Origin: Struthidea cinerea
Lineage: Eukaryota; Chordata; Aves; Passeriformes; Corcoracidae
Length of the DNA: 64,000 nucleotides
Assembly: GCA_013397865.1 (NCBI GenBank)
Contig: VZTI01000687.1
Span: forward strand, 786,241-850,240
Reading direction: 5' to 3'
Of this stretch, positions 1 through 11,900 are shown piece by piece (the first letter of the stretch is position 1; each line of letters begins with the position of its first letter). Made by a program: the position numbers and the translations under genes. Under the pieces are notes generated by a model. It was not told where the DNA came from and did no database searches. It was given only the letters and a program-made list of their open reading frames with translations.

Positions 1-3000
1 CAGCCAGCACACCCCTCTGCTTCCCGTCACTCGGTGTGAGCGCCAGCATCCTGCAACACCCTGCGTGGCGAGGAGTTTTAAGGCAATTACCTTGGTACCT
101 CACAGGACTGTGAAGACACACAGCATATGCCCACGGGACAGGGAAGGAGTAGCACTTTACATACACTGTACCTTGGAGCTGCCACAGCATATTTCATTTT
201 CATGAATCCCTGACCCCAGATGTCACCCGCGTTCTGAAATCCTTGTCCGCCTACTCAGCAGCACAGCACATTAGGGCACGGCACGGCCAGTGTGTGTAAG
301 ACCCTGTAACACACACCTTCCTCAATCCCAGCTCTTTGCTAAGTGGCTCTTCTCTTCCTCGCCAGGACCTGCTATAAGATCTGGCCAAATATTACAGCTG
401 AAAGGAAGACAACATGTGAGCTACAAACCTCTCTGACCTTCCCCAATTATGATACAAGCTAAACGAGTTGATTCACCTTTCAGTCCCTTGATGCAAAGGT
501 AAAAAATTCACTGAAAAAGTGCAAAATTCACCAAAAAGGAGGAAGAATCACAAAAAAAAAGAGAAAAAAATTAAAAGGTTGAAAATTCACCAAAAACCCA
601 GACAAACAGTAGCCAACTGGGAGGTGTTACTTCCAGGGGTCAGATAGTGCCTCACTGAATCCCTGTCACAGGACAGACAATGCTGATAGTCCCTAACGTG
701 CAAATGCCCATTTCTCAGAGCTGACAAGCAGGATCAGGACTGGTTGGGTCCTGCAATTTGTAGTTCAGGCACTTGACATCAGTCACTAAAGAAATTTGGG
801 CTCAAAATGGAATTTTGAGTTATTTCCCTTCTGGAATACTTAATACACTCTGTAAGTGCAAACGTGCTCTTGGAAGCTGAGGGGAAAAGTTCATGGCCCC
901 TTTCTGAGGTGAGCACTTCTCCCAGAGCAGCTGCAGAACGAAATGCAATATTGCCATCTACTGCCCTGTCGTGCAGCCAGCCCCTCTCTGGCTGACACAG
1001 CCAGCTGGAGATGAGATCAATGTTTCAGGACAAGGAATCTTTTAATCATAATGAAAATGTGATCTTGACTGATCCGAGGTCACATTACATTAATACAGTC
1101 TTCAAAGCTTTTTTAATAATACAATTAACGATTTCTGCCATACCATTAAGAGAATTAAAGACCAAAAAGCTTAAGGGGTATTGACCTATTCAGTTTCAGT
1201 TTTTAAAATAACCTCAAAGCAACACGGACTTTTTTCCTTTTTTCACTCCCTCCTTTAAACCCCCACATACATAATTCTTGGATGCATTTTTCTATTTGTG
1301 CTCATGGATACCACACTTTTAGTAAAGATTTGGATAAGCCAATAGAGGGGATCTCCATTCTGATGAGTTAACCTCTTTTATCTTGTGAACCAACAGGTCA
1401 GGCTGGGACTGCTTGTACTGCAGTAAGAAGAAAACAACAACATTAATTAGGAAGGTCAAAAACCACAGTTTGATGCAGAAAGAGACTTACACAAAGGCAC
1501 TGTAATTCTTCACCTCCTTTTCTCTGAGCCAACAATCTCATTCTCTTCCTTAACCTACCATCTCACTAAAGCTCTCACCCACGCCTTTGCAAATTACTTG
1601 GAAGCTTTAAAGGAATTTAAAAAATACAATTAAAAATTAAAATACATCCTGGCTAATTTTCCCTCCCAATCAGTTCACTCCTCAGCACCAGAAGCCACAG
1701 ATTCAACTGGTATTTCTCAACAAGTGGTGCTACTACCTGGCCACTAATTGTAGCCTGAGCATCGCTGGGTTCAAACTGCTCCCTTGGCAGCGGTGCACAG
1801 TGTGGGATGCTCGCTCCCAGGAATATCCACTGCCAGGACACAGTGGGGGCCCAAGCTACCCAGAGGCTGTGATCAACCAGTCAGGACTGATGTGCCCTGG
1901 TATGGCTCCTGAACAAGCAAGGTCAGCATCAGAAAGCAGCAACACAGTGAATTTCACCCTGGATGAGTTCCAGCATTCAGGAAAAGACTTTAGCCAATCT
2001 GGCACTGTGTAATTTCTCCGTGTATCAGCTGGGTTCTCTTCTGTGCTTCCTTGTTTTCTTTCTTCTTTTTCAGGCATTAGATATAAAAGCTGTCAGTCCA
2101 TATTTATTTTTTAGGACAAGTGAATCCTGGGTAAGTCGTTACGAATCAACTGCAGATGCTGGCAGGGTTCTGTGAGGGAGAGCAGCCTGCTCTGAGGATC
2201 CCTGTTACTCCTGAGCAGGATACAAGAGGGGAGAGGCAGACCTGTGCCTGAGCAGCAAGAATTGCAGATGAAACTGGGGGCTGTGAAAAATCTGTAACAC
2301 AGTGAAGAACACAACTCAGCCCACGCCACCACCCTATGAGCTTATTGTCCCGGGCAGGGGCTCACCCATGGGATTTGGCAGAGAGGATTCTTTCTGATCC
2401 ATTACACCAATCCACTGTCACAAAGACAGGGAATAATCCAGTTTCAAAGCTGCCAGGCTTGTATTTCCCTGCATTTCCAGGTCCTGAGCAGTAGGATACT
2501 GCCTGCCTCCTGGATTTCTAACACCAACGACCTTTTCCCTTGACTAGGACAGGCAATATTGGTTGTCCTGACCCTGATATGTCGAGAGGTGAACTATCCA
2601 AGTATGTGTTACCTCCCCTTCAGATCCCATTGCTGGAATCGTCTCTGCCACTGTAATTACACTGCATCAAAGAGACTGACTGGCGTGAGAGTAAGTCACT
2701 GCAAGGCTGCAACCAGGCAAAAATACAGAGGCAAAATGAAGCCCTTATATTGCTGGGAACTGATGTCAGCTCTGTCTTTGGTAGAAACCTGCCTTCCCCT
2801 TCCTCTGTAGGCCCATAGCATCACTCTGTGAGCTTAGGCCTGTAAGTCAAAAGCCAGGCAAGGACAGAGCACAGCATGGAATATCCATCTGTGGAAGCAA
2901 AGGCTCTCTGAAGCTCTCAGTTACCTCAATGACTAGAAAGACATAAGGTCCCTCCCTCCCATCCCCAGCATGGCAGAGCAACGTGCTTTGCAATCTATTT

Positions 3001-4689
3001 GACAACTCATGAGGATATTACCTATCGAAGTGCTCGCGTCTTTGATGCCTTAACTGTTCAGGCAGGACATGCTAAATATCATCTTGCAGAAACTTTCTGA
3101 TGTCTACAGGGAGCAAGACCCCTTCTTGACCTTTTCTCTTGCTATTTTGCTGGTTTTGTTCTGTGCTTCTCAGAGCTGCTCCTCCATCCCAGATGCACAA
3201 AAGAGGTCAGACTAGCAGAGGTGGCTTGTGCCAAAGGCTTTGGCTTCTACCAAGAGACACTTTAAAAGGAAGATATTTGTGCTTGTGACATAGAGCAAAG
3301 AGGGACAATGTGTCTTTCACTCCAATTGATTTACCCATCAACCTTCTACGCAAACAAGGATAAAAGCAGCATTTCAGTCTGTATTACAGCAGATGGGCTC
3401 TGCATGCAGCACAAGAGAAATAGCTTTAAAAAAGATTGAACCAACCCCAAGATCTGGAGAGGGCGGGGGAATCAGAAGGCTCTTTTATATCGTGAGGCTT
3501 GAAGACAGCATTTACCAAAATGCATCTTGGTTAAGATACTTATCAAAGGCTTCAGTGACAGGGGACACGCCAAGCAGGGAGAAACTCAGAAAATTAGTCA
3601 GTTCAACTAATCCTTTTAGGAAGGGTTTTTCTCTTCTCCCTCTCCACCTCCTTGCAGAAAGCTGGGACAGGATTACTGGTTCCAGGTAGGAGGATTGAAG
3701 GAATGCTGCACATCTGTATCTTTTAAAAGCAGCATGAAATTAAAGCCATTAAGCCAAGGCCACCGTGCTGACCAGAGGGCACACACAGCTCTGAAGTGTT
3801 TCTCCTCTCATGGTCACTGACCTTTAACATACCACAGTCCAGAGAGGCTGAGCTATTAATTTACAAATCCAGTGTTGGTGAATGAATACCGACATCCCCA
3901 AATGCACTCATCATGGTGAATGCAACCTCTGATCTCCTCCCTGAGAATGCAAAAAGAAAGGAAAAAAAAAAAGAAAGAAAAAGTTCAACTTCATCTAAGT
4001 GTCAGGTGGCTGGGAGAAAAGAATTCTTCCAGATGGAGTTTATTGATCTTCCAAAAACGGAGCCTTCAGTTTAAATTAAAACCAAAAGACTTCTTAAAAA
4101 AACACCACCACCACCAAAAAAAAAAAAAAAAACCCAACAACCTTCAAACAGAAAATGTCAATAAAGTCTAATGCAAATAGAGGAGATTAAACTGGGACTT
4201 CACCTTCAAGCTGGACTGCAAGAGGAAACAAATTCCAAAGCAGGCTAATTACAAGCTCCTAATTTTGTTTCCCATGTACTTAAATTCTATTGTGTGCTCA
4301 TCTGTAACAAATACATAAAAGAAGGCCTAAGTCAGTACCAAACAATGAACTACAGCTGGATATATTCTTTGTTTATGCAGTTGAGCAATAAAGTTGACAG
4401 AGCAGAAATTCGATTTGGACACGTCACTTTCCCCTTTTTCTGCAACATCCTTAATATGCAAATGTTAGGAAGTATCCAGGTAGATGAAGTTTACACTGTT
4501 CCCTCCCTTCTTCATCCATAGGAAAGGACACTAAAATGCGAGTCTGAACATCCCTGATTCTGTTCTACTTTGGCACCTACTTATTAGGTAGACTTTTGAA
4601 TGGCTCACTTCTCAGAATCAAGTCACACAAGTCAAAAGTGGGTATTCAGCGTTACTTTCTATTCCCAAAACTTTGTACAACAGAGCCAG

Positions 4690-4718
4690 AATCTTAAACA
4701 AAAACAGGGTGATGGATA
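4690..4718 (+). repeat. 29-nt exact direct repeat, copy 1
   Basis: This segment (starting AATCTTAAACAAAAACAGGG) is identical to 7636-7664. The flanks show no similarity. Confidence 0.9.
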
Positions 4719-5947
4719 AATCACCTGCTGGGAAACGATGAGAAACAACACAGAAAGTCACATCACCCAGGGTTCCTGATGAGATGAGTACAAAAGGGCA
4801 AAATCTGGGTGCAATTTGCATTTTGTGCTAGTCTGAGCTCACCTTGACTCACAAATATTTGAAAAAATCATCCTGGAGCCCACTGGAGACAAACTCCACA
4901 GATAAACGACAAAACACAAGACAAGCTTTACCACACCCCCATCCTCCTTCCCGAGGAAGTCAAGCCAACCAGGGATGCATTTAAACGCCGGGCACGGTCT
5001 CCAGCCCCAAGAGATGACGGCAAAGTTACCAGTGTAATGGTGACTTTGAAATAGTGTAATGGTGCCATCTCGTGGTACTGAGACAGGTGACGCTGCAAAG
5101 ACTGCATTTTCAGTGCAGACACCACACACACGTCAAACAGATTGGTTAAGTTTGAGTTTTACAGCGCATGGTCATCCACAAGCACAAGAGAATTCCGTGA
5201 TGATTTACAACCACAGGTCATGGCAGCCCCGCATCGCTCAGCATGACTGGGACCAGAACAGGGGCTCTGATGATGTTTCGGCTCCTAAGAGGAATTTGAA
5301 AACTTGAAAAATCTATCTGAAAGGACAAGAAGAATGCAGCAAGGTCAGGAAAAGCTGCCTCGCAGAGGCAGATCCAAATACCAGTGCTCTTCACTGATGT
5401 CAAGACGGACCACAAGTCTCCATCCCCACATTGGAAGTGTCTTAATAGTACCAGCGGCACAGCTCAGTGTTAAACAGAAAAGCAAAATCCATCACAGGAG
5501 ACCGAAACAAAATTAATTCAGACTAAATAAACTGGATGCACTTGTAAAGACAAAACTTCACAACAACTTGCCAACAAATGTGGCAGATTTCCCACTGCCC
5601 AACATCTGAAAATCAAAACTGCCAAATCAAAACAATCCCTCTAAAAAACGGGTTGTTTCAAGCAAAACCAATGATTTTTTGACACAGCAACCATGCACGA
5701 AATTGTCTGGCTTACATTATGTGAAACATCATGACAGATTAATCTAATGAAATTTCTAGCCTTAAAATCCATATGTTTATTTGTCTTGAGAGCAAATCAA
5801 ATCCTTTTTTCAGTTGGCACACACCCACCAGATGACTGCTAACACTGATCTTGATGTCTAACATCTTACTTGCAGGCCAGACTTAAGTGTCTCTGCTTGT
5901 AAGAACCATAGGGACAAACTCCCTCTCAGCAGATCTGCCACCCCTCT

Positions 5948-5964
5948 CACACACACACACACAC
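5948..5964 (+). repeat. CA dinucleotide run
   Basis: An uninterrupted CA run of 17 nt flanked by CT-rich sequence. Confidence 0.9.
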
Positions 5965-6369
5965 TCTCACCTCCTTGTCTCCTAAGCAGAAACATCACCG
6001 TGTCTCACCACAAACGAAGCGTAGATTCAGAAAGAGATTAAATCCGAGGTTTTGAAAACTTCCCTCCAAGAACTGGAATGCTCTTTTGAGCCTTTGCCAA
6101 CTTTTTCAGCACTCTGAAAGCATCCTATCCTTAAGTAAATGCAGATTTCTTTTAAATAAAAGAATGTGCACTGAGAGAAAAAAATATGTTTGTGCTGTTG
6201 GGTGTGGTTTTCCTACTCTGTTCTATTAAGACAGTGAAAATATTGGATTTCTTTCTGCTTCAGACCCTCTTAGGATTCTTCTGATCTCATTAAGCAGTGC
6301 TTCAGACTGCTAAGAATGAGTTGCAGGTCCAAGCCTCTGCATTAATCAGATACTTCAAAGCACCAATAT

Positions 6370-6431
6370 AACAAAAAAAACCAAAAACAAAACAAAAAAA
6401 ACCCCAAAACAACAACAACAACAAAAACAAC
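6370..6431 (+). repeat. A/C-rich simple sequence
   Basis: A-rich tract with CAA repeats. It could be a degraded poly(A) tail but has no recognisable body attached. Confidence 0.85.
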
Positions 6432-7635
6432 CTAAATCAATATTCAGACTAATTGTTCTGTAAGTTAGAAATAACATGGAGCAAGCCTCTGTCCTCATGG
6501 AACTTGCAGCCCTGGATTTCAGTACAATTAAGTAGGACCTCAGAATTCCTGGCTCTAAGTGTCACAAGTTTTGACGAGAAGGATGATCCCTTTGTTTGCT
6601 TAGAGAGTACCAAGCACCTGCCACCACAGTCTCAGCAAATGCCCCTTTACTTACCTCTGTGAGGTGCCCAGTTGTCACAATGAGAATTTTTGATACTTAG
6701 AACACAAAAAGATACTTAGAAAACAAAAATTTGAACAAAATCGAGGAAGGAGATTCATACACAGAGGAAAGAAGCAACATTTCTGTGAGAACAGCCAGTA
6801 AAGTGGCTGTTAATGTAGCTGTGGATCACTGGCTCATAGGTGAAACAGAAATTCATTTGGGGGATTTTGGAAAATTGATGTTTTTATCCTCTAACGCAAA
6901 GTGTCTCCAGATACAGAACAAATTTAATCTAATTAGTCATTTGCCCATTCTAGACAGTACCTTATGTATCTCCTTTATTCTAACACAAATTCACAGAGAG
7001 TTTCCTGGGGCCTTCTTGGACAAAATTTTGTTGAAAGACCTAATTCAGATTAAAATTCTCAGTGTTCCTCACTTGGTGGAACAACCCCAGTTTTTCTTAA
7101 TCTGCCACTACAATATAATGTGCAAACTGGACATGAGGCCAGTTTGCCAGGCTACGGCAACTCCAGACCAGCTTTCATGAGCAGAGATAGAATAATATTC
7201 TAACATAGTTCAAAGCAACTGGTATTGCAACTCCTCACAAATAGAGTTTGGGGTTTTTTTAAGAAAAAGGTATGTATTTAACCATACATTTAACAATATA
7301 GGCTGCTGCACAGGAGGACATGGAGCTTCTAGCAGTCTTTACAGCACACTCTTGATGACTTTTCAACAACCTTAAGATCAACTGACTTTAAAGTTAGTCC
7401 TAAATGCACTTTCTTTGCGACAAGAGAACCATAGCAACGTGATTAAGGCTGGCACACAATCCAGTGTTTTAATTCTCTTGGCAAAAACTTGTAAGTTCCA
7501 ATTATAGCATTTATTTTTTTTTTAAGAGATGCTTAGGAAGGTCTGATTTCACTGTGTCTCAGGCATATGGTTTACAGAGCAGCTCAACAGGGAAGGAGTT
7601 ACTTGAATACATGAATAAATGCTACATTAAATCAC

Positions 7636-7664
7636 AATCTTAAACAAAAACAGGGTGATGGATA
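7636..7664 (+). repeat. 29-nt exact direct repeat, copy 2
   Basis: Identical to 4690-4718, 2946 bp away. It does not resemble the CR1 elements in the window. Confidence 0.9.
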
Positions 7665-8598
7665 TATGTGTGAGCAATTATGCTGTACGGGGAGAAAAAT
7701 ACACATCCCTACAGTGCAGCTACAATGCCTGCCTACAGAACTGTCTCCCTGGTAATACTGGATTAATTTCTGGAAAGAAACAACTACCTCTCCTTGCTCC
7801 GAGGCAGCCACTTAAGAATTACAGGCTGCTGGATCTGTCCAGGATTATCAAGACCCTCCTGCTGTTCACCTCTTTGCAAAGCCTTCTCTGCCACTGGACT
7901 AGATCTTACCAGTTTCACCTGTAATTCATTAACACAACATTCAGGCTTTTAAAATTCCCCACTAAAAAAAAAATAAAATATTCTAACACAGAACCAGGCT
8001 GTGGTAAAAGAGCAAAATTTCTTTACTAAGCCACAACATGAGTAATCTAGTGAAACATGCTATATTTACAAGTTAATTGAATACAAAACATTAGGAAAGC
8101 GCCTACAGGAAATAAAACATGCAATATGGAATCTACGTGAAGTTCTACACCCTGAGCTTGCACACAGAATTATCACAGTGCCTGAACTGAAAGGCAGTTT
8201 AATGCCTGTAGCTTGTTCACTCTTCTTCTCTGCACCAAACTTTTTCTGCATGAATGGCCTTTGTGTGCCATCCTGTCCACCACAGGGTTTAAGGCAGATT
8301 TTTCTGCTAGGAAAGCTCAAATGAAAGCAATTGAAGATCAATTGTTCGCTCTGAAAGGAAGGTTACAACTGTCATTCTGATACCAACGTGTGTTGTGGTA
8401 TCTTTCTTCCATAATGCAGGATGTGGTTTCCATAGAAATATCTTTTTACATCAGTACCTACAAGCCCTCCAATTATTCCCCTTTGGACACCTCATGCAAT
8501 CCAATAAAATCTTTTCAGAGCAGGGAAATAACTAGGCTCAGCTACTACTTAATTACGTGGTGAGAAGAAAAAGGAAAGGACGTTTAGTAAATAAAAGC

Positions 8599-8604
8599 TT
8601 TATT
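8599..8604 (-). terminator. FAM169B: Polyadenylation signal of FAM169B (AATAAA)
   Basis: AATAAA reads on the minus strand 142-147 nt downstream of the FAM169B stop, in AT-rich sequence. It would give a short 3' UTR of about 160-180 nt. Further minus-strand AATAAA copies lie lower down, so longer 3' ends are possible. Confidence 0.5.
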
Positions 8605-8745
8605 TAAAACAAAACACAAAATGGAGGGCATGTGCTGCAAAAAATCTCATCTTACCTCAAGAAATTTCTCCAGTGTTACAAATTAAGAACAATCAATTAC
8701 AATTTTTAAGATCATACTGAATTTTGCTAATTTTTGAAATAGCAA

Positions 8746-8967
8746 TTATGGTATAGCTTTAAATTGTTTGGTGGCCTTGTCTCCAACTACGTCTCCAGGA
8801 CCTGCTCTTTTCCTGAGTCCTTTATGTTGCCGAGCATTGCCTGCACCTTGTTCCAAGTCCTCCTCTTCAGGACCTCGTGAGTTTAGAGTCCCTGCTGCTG
8901 TTGTGTCATCTTTTTTCTCTGTGGCATCGCCTGCCACTTTCCCAACCCCAGGAAAGCATTCAACACC
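8746..8967 (-). CDS. FAM169B: FAM169B coding exon 9 (stop codon)
   Basis: The acceptor is CTCTAATTTCAG|GGT and the TAA stop is at 8748-8746. It encodes residues 307-379: a charged low-complexity tail with the acidic run EEEDLEQ (340-346) and a basic cluster KGLRKR (355-360). No catalytic domain lies here. A polyadenylation signal follows about 140 bp after the stop. Confidence 0.8.
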   Translation of the reverse strand, partial: GVECFPGVGKVAGDATEKKDDTTAAGTLNSRGPEEEDLEQGAGNARQHKGLRKRAGPGDVVGDKATKQFKAIP

Positions 8968-11900
8968 CTGAAATTAGAGCCAAGACAGAAGGAACAGCAA
9001 ATTATACACAAGATAAACTGTGTCTTGATCCTATTATCAAATGCCTCTGTCGACCACGGCCGCCATAAACATGCAAGGCAAGAAATTCAGCTGCATTGTT
9101 TGTATAGAACAGCTTCACTCCTGCTGCTCTGCCTGCTTTCCCAGAAGTGTCAGCATAAGGAAAACTGGGAGCACAGAGAGCCTTGATCTGGCTGGGTGGG
9201 CTCTGAAGCCATGGCCACAGCACAGAACAAGAGCGTGGCCAGAGCTGTCAGAGCTCCCCCAGGACACTCAGGGCTGAAGGAAACAAACTGATTTAATTGT
9301 ATGGCAGCTGAAATGTGCTGGGGAAACAACCCCCGCAGCTCTTTGTTTTGCTTCCACTCGTCTCTCCTTCTTCTTTATTACTTGAATAAGCTTCATTCCT
9401 GCAATTTGTTTTTTCAGATACATGGCTTAGGCTTCATTCAAACCTCATCGCCTGTTTTAGGCCTCGGTCCTGCAAAAAGCTAAGCACAGTTAGATCTGCA
9501 GCTCAGCAGTGAGATAACATAATTAGGACCATAAAGAGTTTGCCTTATTCATTCTAATGTCACACTCAAGCCCCTGCACAGGAAAGACCACAGTGGAGTT
9601 CAAAAAGCCATTCCATATGCAAACCTTGGAATTTCTACACCTGCTTGGTTACAGTTCCCTTATCTCAGTAAGGATGAAACGAAAGTATTTAGTGAAAACT
9701 GTTCTGCATTCTTTAGCCTCTCAAACTATTACAGCTATATAAATCAACTATAAATATCATTTATATGTGTGTATGTATATATATATATAAAATATAGGTG
9801 TGGCTACCTACATAGATACATGAGTCAGTAGTAAAACACACCTGTGGAAATCTCTCATATTTAACCCTCTCTACTTCACAAAAAAAGGTAAAAGGCCACC
9901 AATGAAAAGTAAAGTCATAAAATGGCATATTAGTCACTGTACCTTATTCATCTGGTCCACATCTGATTGTCTGGGTTTACTGGTTGGAGTCTTCTCCATA
10001 CAAGAGCCCACTTCAGCCTCTGGAGAAATGGGGTGAATATTTCACCCCAGAAAGAGATTATTAAAAAGGAAAAAAAAAACATTATCATACTTCCATGGCT
10101 ATTTCCATTAAAAAAAAAAAAAAACAACAAAAACAAACAAACAAAAAACCAACCAAAAAAGAACCAGAAAAAGCCACCTGACTGCTACCTTCAATCCCTC
10201 TTGTCTTGTTTTTGTTAATTAACCAAACCAGAGTGCCCCATGACACTACCACAAAACACAAAGGTGAACAACTATACTAGAAACAAAATGTCTGTGGGTC
10301 TTGAAAGCTCTGCTAAATAGATAATCCGTTCACCTCTTACACACAGAAAATCCATATCCCTTTCTCCTTTTCAGAAAATACAGGTATTCTGACCAATTCA
10401 GATAAAGCTTTATAAGCAACCATTTGAAATTTATTTTAGTTCTTCTCAGTCTGCTTGGTTTTGCATTAGCTTCACATTTACATGCTTTATGTATATTACT
10501 AAACTACTTCAAAACAGCTTAGTTCACTGCCTGGTAGATTTAGCAACCACGACCAAACCATGTGAAATGATTTCTGTTCCTCCAACCAGCCCCAGAAGAG
10601 AAATGTCACCACGTTCCTGTTACTGAGACTATTTGCTGAAACTAAATCTCGTACGTTTTTCAAACAATAGGAATTAATTCAGAATGAATGATTGCAGCTA
10701 CGTGCGACGTGCTAAAAAGCTTTATTTTTACAGATATGTGTATATGTGCAGACAGAAATGTGTGTGTATGCATGCCTATGTATCTGTGCACACCCAAACT
10801 GAACTATCAGCTGCAGCAAAGTGCTGCGGTTTATATGAGCTGCCACTAGATGCAGCCACACAACCTTGCAAAATTGAAAATTCTGACTTCAGGATTACAG
10901 AAACCTGTTTTGGAATATCTACGACTGTAGAATTCTTACAAGAACATTAATAGTATTCAATCCTGAGTACTGGTGTGGGGAAAAAATACATAATATATAC
11001 ATAATGAGCAAAATACTCAATTTTTCTTCTCAGTAATTTTGTTCCAAAGCACAGCATTGCAAATGTCAACAGGAATCAAAGAAATCAGAGCAGAATCAGA
11101 GCAGAATAAGACTTGTCTGTTTTCACCGTTGTTGCCATAGATCCTGATTGGAGCTGACAATATTGAATTACATTGTGTTTTGCTTTCTGCATAACAGAGA
11201 AAGGCAGAATGAAGCCCTTGTTCCCAAGAGACCCCCTAAAGATAGAATCATGAAATCGTAGAATAGTTTGGATTGGAAGAGACCTTTAAAAATCATCTAA
11301 TCCAACCCCCAGCAACGAGCAGAGACATCTTCAACAAGATCAGGTTGCTCCAAGCACCATCCAACCTGGCCTTGGACACTTCCAGGGATGGGGCTGCCAC
11401 AGCTTCTCTGGGCAACCTGTACCAGGGCCTCAACACCCTCACAGTAAAAGTTTTTTTCCTTATATGTAGCCTAAACCTATCTTCTTTTTAATTATACCTT
11501 GTCCTATTGCAACAGGTCCAGCTAAAAACTTTATCCCCATCTTTCTGACTGTCCCCCTTTAGGCAGTGGAAAGCTGCAATCAAGGTGGTTCCCCAGCCTC
11601 GTGTATTTTTTACTGACAGCAATTCTGGTGGAATGATATTTCCCCATTCTTTGGGTCATTCATCTGTTTGTTTGTTTTTCTAGAAGATGGCAAAAAGAAG
11701 AAAGAAAAAATAAAGCATCCTCTCCCCCAGGACTGGCTGGGTTTTGATCTGATCATAGTTCTGTTCAGTTGCCATTAATAAACTTCACTTAGCAAGATTA
11801 AAGGAAAGAGCAACACCAGGTTTTGCTGGTTTAAAGCATGAGGAACACAGATATAATGGCTTCAGAGGAACCCAGCCTAGGGCTAAAGTCTGACTTAACT

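Larger units (their letters stand above)
1..8580. other. Flank downstream of FAM169B, no gene supported
   Basis: About 8.6 kb of AT-rich DNA was read on both strands. It has short chance ORFs but no exon with convincing splice sites or recognisable protein similarity. It contains A-rich tracts (about 541-590, 3957-3985, 4096-4140, 6370-6431), a CA run (5948-5964) and one exact 29-nt repeat shared between 4690 and 7636. The longest ORF (6731-7180, plus, 149 codons) matches no family I know. Confidence 0.5.

Noticed and set aside
6731..7180. 149-codon plus-strand ORF left of FAM169B
   Set aside because: No recognisable domain, no splice context and no promoter features; consistent with chance.
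8746..8937. Reading the FAM169B last exon as a separate 63-residue protein starting at 8937
   Set aside because: The first codon there is GTG inside exon 9. A normal acceptor at 8967 and phase continuity with exon 8 show it is the 3' coding exon.
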